Of a DNA stretch of 64,000 nucleotides, positions 21,203-33,842 are shown piece by piece. Made by a program: the position numbers and the translations under genes. The notes under the pieces were generated by a model. It did not search any database. It was not told where the DNA came from and worked only from the letters and a program-made list of their open reading frames with translations. Within the stretch, counting starts at the first letter, position 1; each line of letters opens with the position of its first letter. The DNA comes from Smallanthus sonchifolius (Eukaryota; Streptophyta; Magnoliopsida; Asterales; Asteraceae): assembly GCA_023525975.1 (NCBI GenBank), contig CM042029.1, positions 67,799,429 through 67,863,428 of the forward strand, given 5' to 3'.

Positions 21203-24200
21203 ATGCCTCCTCGTCGTGTCAACAGCAACAACAGCAATAACACTGACCTGGCTGCTTTACTCACACAGCTGGTGAACCAAATTACCCAAGCCAACAACAA
21301 CAATAATGGCCATGCCAGTGGAAGTGCTGCTACTGGAGGTGGTGGTGGTGCCAACCCGCCACAATGCACCTTCAAACACTTCAACTCCTGTAATCCCCTC
21401 AAATTCTATGGCAGCGAAGGAGCCACGGGACTCCTTCAATGGTTTGAAATCATTGAGAGCACTTTTCTCAATAGTGATTGTCCCGACAACCTCCGTACTC
21501 GTCATGCTACTAGTGTCTTTCAAAAAAAGGGCGCTTACTTGGTGGAATGGTGAGAAAAGGACTAGGGGAGTGGATGTAGCAATGGCACTGCCGTGGGATG
21601 AGTTGAAAAGGATCATGACTGAGGAATTCTGTCCTCGAAATGAGATGAAAAAGCTAGAAGCGGAATTTTGGGATCTTGCTCAAGATAGTGGTGAAAGCTT
21701 AGCATACACCACCCGTTTTCACGAGCTGAGTCTACTTGTGCCACACATGGTTACACCTCTGTCTAGGTGTATTGAAAAGTACATTGGTGGTCTACCTAGA
21801 CAAATTCAAGATACTGTGGTAGGAGGAAATCCTGCTACTCTGGAGGATGCTATCCGCTTGTCAGCCACACTTACTGACAACCATGTTAAAGCAGGTACAC
21901 TTACAAGAAAGGGGGCCAAGAAAGTTTCTGACACAACAACACCTTCCGCTCATGTCAAAGAAGTCCAAACTGAACCATACCGTAACACTAGGAAGAGAAA
22001 GGTCAAGAACTGTGCTGTAATCACTCCGGCTGCTCCAGTGAATCAAGTTACACCCATAGCTCCAAACCCAGCAAAGAAGCCCTATGGGGGCAGCCACCCA
22101 CTTTGCAACACCTGCAACTATCATCACCCTCCAGGCATACCTTGTCGTCTTTGCAACCACTGCGGGAAACATGGCCACACAGCCAATATTTGTCGAGCCA
22201 AGGCACTTGCCAACCAAACCAACCCAGCAAATCAAGCCAATCATCAAGCAACTAACCAAGCCATCCCCGCCATTGCAAATGGACGTGCTTGCTTCGAATG
22301 TGGTGACCCGAACCACTTCCGTAACCAGTGCCCAAGACTGATCAATGTTAACCAAGGCGGAGCTCGTGGGCGTGCTTTCAACATCAACGCCAATGAGGCT
22401 CAGGCCAACACTGATGTGGTTAATGGTACGTTCCTTATGAATAATCATTATGCTTCTATACTATTTGATACTGGAGCCGATAAAAGTTTTGTGTCACTAG
22501 ACTTCGAACCGTTACTTGCAAAAACCCGGTCTAAACTAGAGAAAACCTTTACCGTTGAGGTAGCCGATGGTAACACCGTTGCAATTGACACCATCATTTA
22601 TGATTGCTCCCTAGAACTAAATAAACACACCTTTCCAATCAACCTCATACCAATGCCATTAGGAAGTTTTGACATCATCGTAGGTATGGATTGGTTGTCG
22701 AAGCACCACGCCGAAGTCATGTGCTTTGATAAATACATCCGTATACCACTCCCATCCGGCGAAACGTTGACGGTCTTTGGTGAGAAACCTTGTAAAGGAC
22801 TCAAACTAATGTCATGCATTACCGTCCAAAAGTATATACGAAAGAAGTGCATGGTTTTCCTAGCCCATGTTATCCAAAAAGAAGACAAAAAGAGGAGTGT
22901 ACAAGACATCCCCATCGTTCGGGATTTTCCTGAAGTTTTTCCTGATGACTTACCAGGTCTTCCACCTGTTCGGCAAGTGGAATTTCGCATCGATCTTGTA
23001 CCTGGAGCAAACCCGGTGGCTAAAGCTCCATACCGGCTTGCACCTTCCGAGATGCAAGAACTTGCAAGTCAACTTCAAGAACTCGCCGACAAAGGTTTCA
23101 TACGGCCGAGTCATTCACCGTGGGGTGCACCAGTCTTGTTTGTTAAAAAGAAGGATGGTTCATTTCGCATGTGTATTGACTATCGAGAACTCAACAAGTT
23201 TACAATCAAAAACCGCTACCCTTTACCTAGGATTGACGATCTCTTCGATCAACTCCAAGGTTCTATCTACTTCTCGAAGATTGATCTTCGATCTGGTTAT
23301 CATCAACTCCGTGTGCAAAAGGAGGATATTCCCAAGACTGCCTTCCGAACGAGATATGGTCACTACGAGTTCATGGTTATGCCTTTTGGGCTAACCAATG
23401 CACCTGCTGTCTTCATGGACCTCATGAATCGCATGTGCAAACCATACCTTGATAAATTTGTTATCGTGTTCATTGATGACATCTTGATCTATTCAAGAAC
23501 TAAGGAAGATCATGAACAACACCTTAGGTTGATTTTGGATCTCTTGAAAACCGAACAGCTATACGCCAAGTTCTCCAAATGTGAATTTTGGCTAAAAGAA
23601 GTTCAATTTTTGGGTCACGTTGTCAATGAAACGGGAATTCATGTTGACCCCGCCAAAATTGAAGCTGTTAAGAATTGGAAAGCTCCTAAAACCCCTACCG
23701 AAGTTCGTTCGTTTCTTGGCTTAGCAGGTTACTATCGAAGGTTCATCTCTAATTTCTCCAAGATCTCTGTTCCCCTCACTGCCTTAACCCAAAAAGGTAA
23801 ACCCTATGAGTGGGGACCGAAACAAGAAGAAGCCTTTCAAATTCTCAAGCAAAAGTTGTGCAATGCTCCTATCCTCACCCTTCCTGAAGGTGAAGATGAT
23901 CTAGTTGTTTACTGTGATGCTTCAAACCAAGGTCTTGGTTGCGTTCTCATGCAACGAGGCAAGGTGATCGCTTATGCATCAAGACAACTCAAAATCCATG
24001 AGAAGAATTATACGACGCATGATCTGGAGTTGGGTGCTGTCATATTTGCGTTGAAGATTTGGAGACATTATCTCTATGGCACGAAATGTGTGGTGTTCAC
24101 CGACCACAAAAGCCTCCAACATATCTTCAACCAAAAGGAACTCAACATGAGACAACGACGTTGGGTTGAACTCCTCAACGATTACGATTGCGAGATTCGT

Positions 24201-25736
24201 TATCATCCCGGCAAGGCTAATGTTGTAGCCGATGCACTAAGTCGCAAGGAACATGTCATACTTCAAAGTGTCAAGATCCATTCCGATATTCAAGTTCGTA
24301 TTCTAGAAGCTCAACATGTCTCGGTTACCGAGGGCAATATGTATGAGGAAATGTCTTGTGGTGCTGAATTCCAATTAGAGACTAAGACCAATGGCTTGCT
24401 TTATTTTCTAAATCGTATTTGGGTTCCCGATCGTAACGATCTCCGAGCATTCATCATGACCGAAGCACACAAGTCTCGATATTCTATCCATCCTGGTGCG
24501 GATAAAATGTACCAAAATCTTCGTCCACAATATTGGTGGCCTGGTATGAAGAAAGACATTGCTTTGTTTGTAGCAAAATGTCTCACATGTTCTAAAGTCA
24601 AAGCTGAGCATCAACGTCCTTCTGGGTTACTTGAACAACCGGAAATCCCCGTGTGGAAATGGGAGAATCTAGCTATGGAGTTCATCACTAAACTCCCTCG
24701 CACTTCGAGCGGTTATGACAGCATCTGGGTGATCATTGACCGTCTCACTAAGTCCGCACACTTCTTGCCTATCCGTGAAGACTATAAGGTTGAGAAATTG
24801 GCCCGAATTTACATTGACGAGATCGTGAGTCGTCACGGTGTTCCTTTGAACATAATCTTCGATAGAGATGCTCGTTTCACTTCTCGGTTTTGGCAATCTC
24901 TCCAAAAGGCACTTGGTACACGATTGGATTTGAGCACGGCCTACCATCCCCAAACTGATGGTCAGACCGAGCGAACAATCCAAACCCTGGAAGACATGCT
25001 GAGAGCCTGTGTCATCGACTTTGGTGGCAATTGGGATTCACATTTGACACTTATCGAATTTTCCTACAACAATAGTTACCACACCAGCATCGACATGGCT
25101 CCGTTTGAAGCTCTCTATGGTCGTAAGTGTCGTTCTCCCATCTGTTGGAACGGGATTGGTGAAGCACAAATCACCGGTCCCGAGTTAATTCAAGAAACCT
25201 CCGACAAGATTATCCAAATCCGTGACAACATTCGAGTTGCGAGGAGTCGGCAAAAGAGCTATGCCGACAATCGACGCAAACCCTTGGAATTCCAAGTTAG
25301 TGATCTTGTACTTCTAAAGGTGTCTCCTTGGAAGGGGGTGATCCGTTTTGGGAAGAAAGGCAAGCTAGCACCTCGCTATGTGGGTCCATTCAAGATCCTT
25401 GAAAGGATTGGGAAAGTGGCTTACAAGCTCGAGCTACCCCCATCACTTGGCAGCGTACATCCTACATTTCATGTGTCCAACCTCAAGAAGTGTCTTGCTG
25501 ATGAAAACCTTCATATACCCCTTGACGATGTGCGCATTGATGAAACGATGCACTTCGCTGAAAAACCAGTCGAGGTTATGGATCGTGAGATAAAACAACT
25601 CAAGCGCAGCCGTATTCCTATTGTCAAGATTCGTTGGGAATCTAAACGAGGACCCGAGTTTACTTGGGAACGAGAAGACCAAATGAAGCTCAAGTACCCA
25701 CATCTTTTTGCTGAAGCAGTAGCCTCAACCAGTTGA
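21203..25736 (+). CDS. Tekay 1 gag-pol polyprotein (one frameshift in gag)
   Basis: Real translation should start at ATG 21203 (MPPRRVNSNNSNNTDLAALL). That frame runs to about 21525, where an A7 homopolymer puts it one base out; the rest (from ALTWWN) is read in the frame that ends at 25736. Domains follow in order, with residue numbers counted from the long frame opening at 21306. Capsid comes first, then two zinc-knuckle-like stretches including CFECGDPNHFRNQC (about 329-342) and protease FDTGADKSF (Asp 388). Then come RT with FIDDILIYS (Asp 724-725), RNase H VYCDASNQG (Asp 871), integrase Asp 1145, Asp 1186 and Glu 1222 (D-x40-D-x35-E), and a C-terminal GPF/chromodomain region. All catalytic residues are present. 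It would make every enzyme for transposition if the gag shift is bypassed or is a sequencing error. Confidence 0.95.
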
Positions 25737-25770
25737 ATTTCGGGACGAAATTCCCTCAACCTGGGGATAC

Positions 25771-27901
25771 TGTAACCTTTCTGATTTTCATGTTTTTCCT
25801 ACGTATTTTATGCCGTGCAATAAAAGATTTCAACCTTACATTTATTGTTCATATACACTTACAAGCATACACGCGTTCATTATAATACAATATTAACGAA
25901 AACAATCTTACAAACCTCGAGGACCAAACTTGACCAAACTTGACCAAAACTCAAAACAACATCAATTCTACAAAACTACAGGGACCATTCTTGTAAATAT
26001 CAAAAAGTACACAAGCACGGTCGTGCTTAGTCCTAAGCACGGTCGCGCCTGTGCCATGACCACGGTCGTGCTTATCATTAAGCACGGTCGCGCCTGAGAT
26101 TCAGTTTGACTCTGAAAAGGTCAAACCGACTCAAATCTTGTCCAAAAATAAATTGTAAACGTGTTCTAGAATTCGCGAAACTTGCAGAAGACGATATTCG
26201 GTGGATCAAGTCCTAAACACGACCAAATACACACGAATACACGCAATCTCGCACCAAACAACCGGACCTTCCTTTCTTAATCAAATCGTGTATTTTTGTT
26301 AAATATCAGACGAATTAAACTAATTTAATTCATTCATACGCCCCAATAAATATCCCGCAACCCTAAATCTATCATTACATCGTCTCTATTCCTCTGTCGA
26401 TCAATCAAGCCGCGAATTCCTACTTCGAAGCCGACTGCACTTGTTGCCCAATCTAAACAGGTTAGTAATAGTTCATTAGGATCGTCTCTCCAAGCTAATC
26501 GAGAGCCCTAACTTAATTCGTAACCACATTACATGATTTTACAGAATTGAATCTGAGTTTTGATAAAAAAATGGTTTTAAACGATCGACACGTTAAACAG
26601 GATATAAACCTAATTAAATGGTGTAATTCGATTCAAAAACATCATATCAATGAAAACCCTAAGTTTCTAATCTGTTTTATTACAAGAATCAGGCGAATTG
26701 CTTCTGGAATTGACCAGACACGGTCGCGCCAGCCTATGAGCGCGGTCGTGCCTGACCAAGCACAGTCGTGCCCCGTAAGAGGCCCGGTCGTGTTTACCGA
26801 TCAAACCAAGTCCTGACCTAGTCAAAACCCTAGGCGCGGTCGTGCCGGATACGGACGCGGTCGTGTCTCAGGACCAGACTCTTGTTTTGACTTCTGACCA
26901 ACCACGGGCGCGTTACCGACCAAGCGCGGTCGCGTACGTGCCGGGCGCGGTCGTGCCATATACAAGCACGGTCGTGCTCATCCCTCAAACAGAATCTTTA
27001 CTTTTATTTTTATTCTGTTAATTTGATAAATAAATAACAGTTTAAATAATTATTTTAAGACAAACCCTACACGTTTAAGAATGACAAATTCACTTCCGTC
27101 ATTAAATAACGCAAATCAATAACACATATACATTGTTCATTAGGTCGAACTTAGCAATCTACAACACACCGCCATTACATACTTGCTTGTGCGACCTACA
27201 CGCTACATAACACGTGAGTTACATAGCCCCTCTTTTGCTCTATTTTACAAACGTTTTGGGGTGGAACATGCGTTCTATTTACATGTTTTCAATTATACAC
27301 ATATACAGTTCCATCCTATGCATGTTTACAGTTTTGCGCTTTGTGCTTGAGTACATTTTGTAGACCAATTATTATGCTCTTCATGTACAATCATTAACTA
27401 ACAGCCGACAGTAAACAGTGGTAGATCTATTGAGTCTGACAAACCCACCCAGGTAGGGTGACTGTTACTGACAACACAAATTTTGAGTGCAAGTTACAAA
27501 GGTTTGATTGTATAGGTCACACGATGTTTTCCTCTCCATAAATGCCTTAATTGTCATGATTGTATTGAACTGTATGCACACAACACGTATTTTGTTATCA
27601 CGCGATTAAACCTATGTTTTCTCACCAACTTTCTAGTTGACCCTGTTTTAACCATGTTTCAGGTACTAATGTTTGAAGTGATCAAGATATGCTACACATA
27701 GGACTTTGGACCTAGAATTTAATTAAACTAGATTATTTGATGTAATTTACATTTATGTTTTGTGGATTGATTGTGCTTTGTTGAACTTATCTATTTGCAA
27801 TGAAAACAATTATTAATTATTCAAACTTTAGCAAACCATGAGCAATGAACAGTCTGCACGCTTCACGCCCCGACGTTTCCGCCGTCGGTTGGGGTGTGAC
27901 A
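25771..27901 (+). repeat. 3' LTR of Tekay 1
   Basis: 2131 bp, from TGTAACCTTTCTG to GGTTGGGGTGTGACA. It is preceded by CAACCTGGGGATAC, the likely polypurine tract (about 25757-25770). Differences from the 5' LTR seen by eye are a 10-bp CTTGACCAAA duplication near 25930, one missing base near 26340, and about five substitutions. Confidence 0.97.
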
Positions 27902-27920
27902 CATCATCCGTTAGCTCTTC

Positions 27921-28751
27921 CTACTCACTTAAGCATAGTTGTCTTTGTTTACCTGCAACATCATAATCAAGATTAACATTTTTAATAGCCCATAGTGCTC
28001 GATGAGCCAACTCAACAGGTAAATGACATCCCTTCCCATAGACCAACCGGTATGGAGTAGTGCCAATAAGTGTTTTGTAAGCAGTATGGTATGCCCACAA
28101 GGCATCATTTAGCTTGTTTGACCAATCCTTGCGGTCAGACCGTACTATTTTCTGCAAAATTTCTTTGATTTGCCTATTGGACACCTCCACTTGTCCACTT
28201 GTTTGGGGATGATAAGGTGTGGCAATCCGGTTGTCTACACCATATCGTTTCAACAGTTTGTCAAAATGAAAATTCTTAAAATGAGATCCCCCATCACTTA
28301 TGATCACCCGAGGGAGCCCAAATCTAGAAAAAATGTTAGACTGCACAAACTTGCAAACCACACTATGTCTTGGTGGCAATTGCTTCTACCCATTTTGACA
28401 CATAGTCAACTGCCACCAAGATGTACAAATGTCCAAAAGAATTTGGGAACGGGCCCATGAAGTTAATCCCCCAAACATAAAAAATATCAACCACAAGGAT
28501 TGGTTACATGGCATCTCATTCCTCTTAGTGATACTACCCATCTTTTGGCAATTAGTACAAGTCCTAGCAAACTCAAAGGCATCTTTAAAGATGGTGGGCC
28601 AAAATAACCCACAAGATAATATCCTATGCCCTGTTTTCTGGCCACTAAAATGGCCACCACACGTAGACGCATGTGCAAGCTCCAACACAGCCAGGATCTC
28701 TAACTCAGGAATGCAACACCTAATGAGTTGGTCCGCTCCCACCTTGAACAA
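27921..28751 (-). pseudogene. Athila integrase N-terminal and core parts
   Basis: On the minus strand the zinc-binding region reads ELAHASTCGGHFSGQKTGHR and then CTNCQKMGSITKRNEM (His, His, Cys, Cys kept). Core fragments are VWGINFMGPF, where the first catalytic Asp is changed to Asn, and VAVDYVSKWVEA, in another frame. IISDGGSHFKNFHFDKLLKR and YHPQTSGQVEVSNRQIKEIL hold the second Asp and the Glu. At least two frameshifts separate the zinc and core parts. The gene continues at 18440 beyond the nested Tekay 1. In active elements this enzyme inserts the cDNA into the genome. Confidence 0.88.
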
Positions 28752-28814
28752 ATCCGGTTTATCCCAGATGTACTGGTTGACCTTTGTCAGGAACTTGTTC
28801 TTCTTCTTCTTGGT

Positions 28815-29414
28815 CTAGTCTTCAGGAATAGTACCTGTAACCAAATAGTTAGCAATACCTGAATACCAAGGATCAGAAGATGAGACAGACATTAAACACT
28901 CATTAGGAAACCGCTCGTTAATTTCAGGAGTGACATCCTCCTCTTCCCTTTGAATCCGTGATAGATGGTCAGCCATGAAGTTCTCGCATCCTTTCTTGTC
29001 CTGGATCTCTAGATCAAATTCCTGAAACAACAGGACCCACCTGACCAACCTAGGCTTGGCATCCTTCTTTGCCATCAAATATCGGACAACTGCATGATCA
29101 GAATACACAATTACTTTGCTACCCCAAATATAAGACCGAAATTTATCTAAGGCATAGACAACTACAAGCAACTCCTTCTCTGTTGTGGTATAATTCAATT
29201 GAGCACCAGAGAGGGTCTTGCTTGCATAGTAAATGACAACGGGTCTCTTATCTACCTTTTGACCCAAAACAGCCCCAACCGCATAATCACTCGCATCACA
29301 CATTATTTCAAAAGGAAGATTCCAGTCGGGTGATTGCAAGATTGGGGCTTGTACGAATTGATCTTTTAAAACATGGAAAGCATTTAAACAATTTTGATCA
29401 AATTCAAAAGGCAC
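28815..29414 (-). pseudogene. Athila RNase H domain
   Basis: A single 199-codon frame includes PFEFDQNCLNAFHVLKDQFV, PILQSPDWNLPFEIMCDASD, YASKTLSGAQLNYTTTEKEL and KVIVYSDHAVVRYLMAKKDA, ending FMADHLSRIQ. The catalytic acidic residues (CDASD, TEKE, SDH, ADHLSR) are visible, so the domain itself looks intact. It is separated from RT by a frameshift near 29490. Its role in the family is removing RNA from the RNA/DNA hybrid during reverse transcription. Confidence 0.88.
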
Positions 29415-30606
29415 ATCTTTAAGAAGTAAGTTACATACAGGTTTTGTGATGACACTAAATCCCTTAATAAACCTACGGTAAACCCGGCGTGCCCTAGAAA
29501 AGAGCGCACACCCTTGACGTTCATCGGGGGAGGTAGTGTTGAAATGGCACTAATTTTGGCTTTGTCTAACTCAATCCCCCGACTTGACACAACATGACCC
29601 AACACAATACCCTCTTGAACCATGAAATGACTTTTTCCCCAACTTGGAACCAAATTAGTTTCGACACATCGTTGTAAAACTTTAGACAATTCATGTAAAA
29701 AACCCTCAAACGATGAGCCAAAAACTGAGAAGTCATCCATAAAGACCTCAAGCAACTCCCCGACCATGTCCGAGAAAATACTCATCATACACCTTTGAAA
29801 GGTGGCCGGGGCGTTGCACAACCCAAATGGCATCCTCATAAAAGCAAAGGTACCATAAGGGCATGTGAAGGTGGTCTTCTCTTGATCATCAGGATGGATG
29901 GCTATTTGGTTATAACCTGAGTAACCATCTAGAAAGCAGTAAAATTTCTGACCTGATAGCTTCTCTATAATTTGGTCAATGAATGGCAAATGAAAATGAT
30001 TCTTCGATGTGGCAGCATTCAGTTTTCTGTAATCAATACACACACGCCACCCGGTTACCTACCGAGTGGCAAGTTGCTCACCATCATCACCTGTTATTAC
30101 CTGGATACCTGCTTTCTTGGGCACTGTTTGGGTTGGACTCACCCATGGGTTGTCAGAAATGGGATAGATGATCCCGACGTCCAACCACTTCAACACCTCC
30201 TTCTTGACAACTTCCCGCATGTTGGGATTCAATCGACGTTGTCCCGTGAAGGTCTGGCATCTATGTCTGTTATGATCTTGTGCATCACAATGGAAGGACT
30301 AACACCCTTCAAATCAGCAATGGTCCAACCAATTGCCGCTTTGTGATCTTGAAGCACCTTCAATAGTGCCTTCTCCTGCTCTTCATCCAGGTTGGATGCA
30401 ATGATGACAGGTAGAGTCTCACCCTCCCCTAGAAATGCATACTTTAGGTTTTTGGGGAGGTCCTTCAACTCTACCTTTGGGGGGCTTACAAGTGATGGTT
30501 GTAGCCCCGAGTCAATCTCTATTGGTAGACTCTCCACATGATGTGTCCATGGAGGTCTACCATCCTTCACAGCTAGAGCTTCAACAAGCTTTTCTTCTTC
30601 CTCCAA
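29384..30606 (-). pseudogene. Athila reverse transcriptase
   Basis: Minus-strand fragments in order include LPKNLKYAFLGEGETLPVII, then KVLQDHKAAIGWTIADLKGV, then a frameshift near 30235. The piece continues PNMREVVKKEVLKWLDVGII until a stop near 30057, then CIDYRKLNAATSKNHFHLPF and GYSGYNQIAIHPDDQEKTTF. The catalytic motif VFMDDFSVFG has its Asp pair at 29732-29737. It ends KGVRSFLGHAGF. Motif content is that of Athila-lineage RT. At least one stop and two shifts make it non-functional. Confidence 0.9.
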
Positions 30607-30651
30607 ATCAAGCTCCAGTTCCTATTCAAACCTGTCACAAACAAAACACTC

Positions 30652-31107
30652 CTATGTGGATTCATCCTCAGAATGAGGATAGCATCCTTCAATGATGTCT
30701 GCCATAAAACATTCATCACTTGACAGAGGGTTAGATTCATTTGAAAAGATATTTAAACGGACCCTTCTATTGCCAAATGTCATATCAACTGTGCCTAAGC
30801 GACAGTCAATCAAAGAGTGGGATGTGGTTAAGAAGGGTCGACCCAAGATGACAGTTGGTTTAGTGACCTTTTCAGATTGCACATAGTCAAGAACCAAGAA
30901 ATCCACCAGATAGTAGAATTGATCCACTTTTACTATCACATCACGAACAATCCCTCTTGGGAGTTTAGGGGTCAAATCCGCTAACACCATGGTGGTATTG
31001 GCTCGACGTAAAGGACCAAAGTCATATTGGTCATACAAAATCACAGGAAGGATGCTCACACTTGCTGCAAGATCCAATAGCGCCTTGCTCATTTTGAAAT
31101 CACCCAC
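30652..31107 (-). pseudogene. Athila aspartic protease relic
   Basis: The frame reads GDFKMSKALLDLAASVSILP, then LADLTPKLPRGIVRDVIVKV, then KPTVILGRPFLTTSHSLIDC. This is the Athila-type retroviral protease fold, in which the active-site motif is normally DLGAS; here it is DLAAS (about 31062-31080 on the plus strand), a Gly to Ala change that should impair activity. ILGRPFL is the conserved second landmark. It follows gag directly. Confidence 0.85.
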
Positions 31108-31379
31108 TCGTATAGAAATTATGGGCGCTCATGGATCTTGGAGTTTAGGTGGAAGAGAGCCGGTCAAGATTGCATTTACTCGTGCATTCAGGTCAAGATT
31201 TTCAGGAATTTTGTGGTGCCTTTTCTGAGTGCACAAGTCTTTCAAATACTTAGCATAAACCGGTATCTATTTAATTGCATCAAGAAGAAGTATATTAATT
31301 TTTACTAGTTTGAAGAGTTCCCAGATTTCCTCTTGTTGAGGACCTCGCTTCTTGACTGCCACCTGTTTACCTGCATTCA

Positions 31380-33671
31380 CTAAAGAAGCAGGAATGGCAC
31401 CTTTGGAGGCACCACTCCCCCATTATCAACAGTAGATGATGTTTTAGGAAAAGGTGGTTCTTTTGGAAAAGCAACCCGTGTAACCGGAATCGGTTCGGGT
31501 TCATCATCACTAACATCATTCTCATCAATGTCCTCCACCACACCATCAACAAAAGGTGGTGAAGGTGCAACCTTATTATCATAAATCTTACCACTTCGGA
31601 GAGTACTAACCTTGCCCACGTGGTTGTTCTTCATGTTTCTATTCCCCGAAGTGTGATGAGATGGGTTGGTCACCGTGTCACTTGGAAGCTTTCCACTACT
31701 CTTCTTCAACTCTGCTATTTCAATGGCAAATTGCCCCATTTGAGTAGTCATGACTTGGAAGGCTTTATCACGCATATCATCGGCTTGACTCTTCTTTTGC
31801 AAGTATTGTTGGATAGACTTCAATAGATCCAACATCACACCCTCACTGCTCTGATTGGAGGATCCAGATGATCCTCCTTGCTCATTCCCCCTTTGATACC
31901 CCCGTTGGTTGTTGTTTTGGTTTCGGTGCGGGAATGGTTGTTGAGCTCTTTGACCACTACCTTGAAAGTTGGGGTTAGCTTGATTTGAGGCATCACCATA
32001 ACGGAAGTTGGGATGATATCTAAGGCCCGGGTGGTACTTGTTGGAGTTCATATCATAGCTTCTACCACCCCCTTGCACATAGTTTACATCTTCAAAGTTA
32101 CCTGTACAAGTGGCACCATTATGCCCCAACTCTCCACACTACTCACATACCTCATACTGTTGGCCCCCAATACCCATGTTGGCAACATGTTTCTCTAACT
32201 TCTCTAGCCTGCTTGCCTCAACACTAGGGCTATCAACCATTCTAACCACCGAATGCCTTGCCCGCCTTGAAGACTGGGCTTTCCTCTTGGATGTCACATC
32301 CATCCTCTCTAGATAATCCCAGTCAACATCCTCAAAATTGGTACCGAATGTACCGTTAGAGATAGAATTAAGGTCATGAGCATCATCATCTGTCAAGCCT
32401 TCATGGAAGGCATTCAACATCTCCCACATTCGCAAACCGTGGTGTGGACAATTCTTTATCAACATCTTGAATCTAAGGAAAGAGTCATGAAACAACTCCC
32501 CATATTGTTGTTGGAAGTTCCTGATGTTCTTTCTTGCATCACTAGTTCTTTGATTGGTGTAGAACTCATCCAAGAACTGTTGTTGCATATCACCCCAAGT
32601 GTAGATAGAAGCTGAAGGCAAAGAATGAAACCACTGTTGAGCCTTGTCTTCTAGGGTGAATTGGAACAATACCAACTTCACATCATCAGGTGTGAATCCC
32701 TGTCCCCTAATGGTGTTGCACATGGCATCATAAGCACTCAGATACAAATATGGCTCTTCTGTTCCTCGACCATGATACTTAGGCAAATTTTGGATTGCCT
32801 GAGAACGCACTTCAAATGACCTTCCATGTTGTTGTGGAATAACAACTAGAGATGGATTGTAAGCAATAGATGGTCTGAAGTGGTTCTCAACTCCTCTGAC
32901 AGGGCCTGTCATGCCTCCTTGGAATGCCTCCCGGATTGTCAACAGGAGGAGTGGCATTCCTAGGACCCGGTCGTCTTTGCCTGTTAATAGGCTGCTGTCG
33001 TGGTGGGATTAGTGTAGGAATATCATGCTGAGGTGGTTGCTGTGGAAACTTGTGATAAAAATGATGCTCATTTGACCTTTCAAACCGAATACCTGTATCG
33101 TGTCTCCTATACACCGGTGGCCTAACCCTCTGTCTTTCCCTTCTGTCAACACCCTCATCCTCATAACCCTCAAACTCATCATCATCAAAACCATCTGTCT
33201 CGTCCTCATAATCTAACCCTGAACTGTATGGATGAAAACCTAGTGGTGGAGTTGAGTGAAATATGGACAGATTTGTGATTGGGGGTGGTAGGGGATCTGT
33301 CACTACTCTCACATATGGTGAAGAATAGTGAGCTTCAGGTTTAACTCAAAGAATTGGCTTACTTGTGGTAGGGAGTGACCAAAGTTTGGTAGTGGTGGGA
33401 TTTGGCTAGTGGATTGGTTGAGGTTCTCATCTGTTCTTGGTGAAGGAACAAATGATGAGAACATGCCTAAGGTGGCTTGCTTCTCTAGTGGTAACTGACC
33501 TGCAGGAGGCAGATCAGATTTCTTCCCATGATCCTGTTTATTCTCCATGTTAGTTGGAGAAGACACAACCCGGTTAGTTCTATGAAAAACCCTATTCTGT
33601 CCGGCAGTTTTCTCAATTTCTAGATCAAAGAGCAATGGGGAGGATTTGTTGGAGTATCTTGTATGATGCAT
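31380..33671 (-). pseudogene. Athila gag relic
   Basis: Several overlapping minus-strand frames make up the capsid. The first (33671-33309) contains MENKQDHGKKSDLPPAG. The second (33312-32887) is acidic and then proline/arginine-rich. The third (32957-32139) holds the retrotransposon-gag core: AIQNLPKYHGRGTEEPYLYL, VLFQFTLEDKAQQWFHSLPS and WGDMQQQFLDEFYTNQR. The fourth (32129-31380) is a Gln/Asn-rich nucleocapsid-like tail with RSGKIYDNK. A stop separates the third and fourth (CE*CGELGHNGATCT), which suggests a broken zinc knuckle. Three frame changes make it inactive. Confidence 0.85.
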
Positions 33672-33821
33672 ACAACTGAAAAATCACCTGCACAACACAA
33701 ACAAGAAAACCCGTGTAACACTGAACAAAACAAAATAAAAAAAGACAACAAAAGTAAATAAGAATTTTGATTTGTTGTGAGATGTAGCAAACAATAACAA
33801 ATTAACACTAAGCGCACTAAC

Positions 33822-33839
33822 TCCTCGGCAACGGCGCCA
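33822..33839 (-). other. Athila primer-binding site (tRNA-Asp)
   Basis: On the minus strand TGGCGCCGTTGCCGAGGA lies three bases inside the 5' LTR. It matches the complement of the tRNA-Asp 3' end used by Athila/Ogre elements, with one mismatch. Confidence 0.93.
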
Positions 33840-33842
33840 TTT

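Larger units (their letters stand above)
18446..27901 (+). mobile_element. Young Tekay/Del-type Ty3/gypsy chromovirus (Tekay 1), nested in Athila
   Basis: A 9456-bp element with nearly identical 2.1-kb LTRs, a tRNA-Met primer-binding site, one long gag-pol reading frame, and an exact 5-bp target duplication CATCA at 18441-18445 and 27902-27906. The gag-pol C-terminus carries a chromodomain-like segment (REIKQLKRSRIPIVKIRWES) typical of the Tekay/Del clade. By eye the LTRs differ by about five substitutions and two indels, so the insertion is recent. The only visible coding lesion is a 1-nt frameshift in gag. Confidence 0.97.

Noticed and set aside
21306..21526. ATG at 21306 as the start of Tekay 1 gag-pol
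   Set aside because: The first 70 or so residues of that frame are out of phase with gag; real gag homology begins in the frame of ATG 21203 and crosses over at the A7 run.
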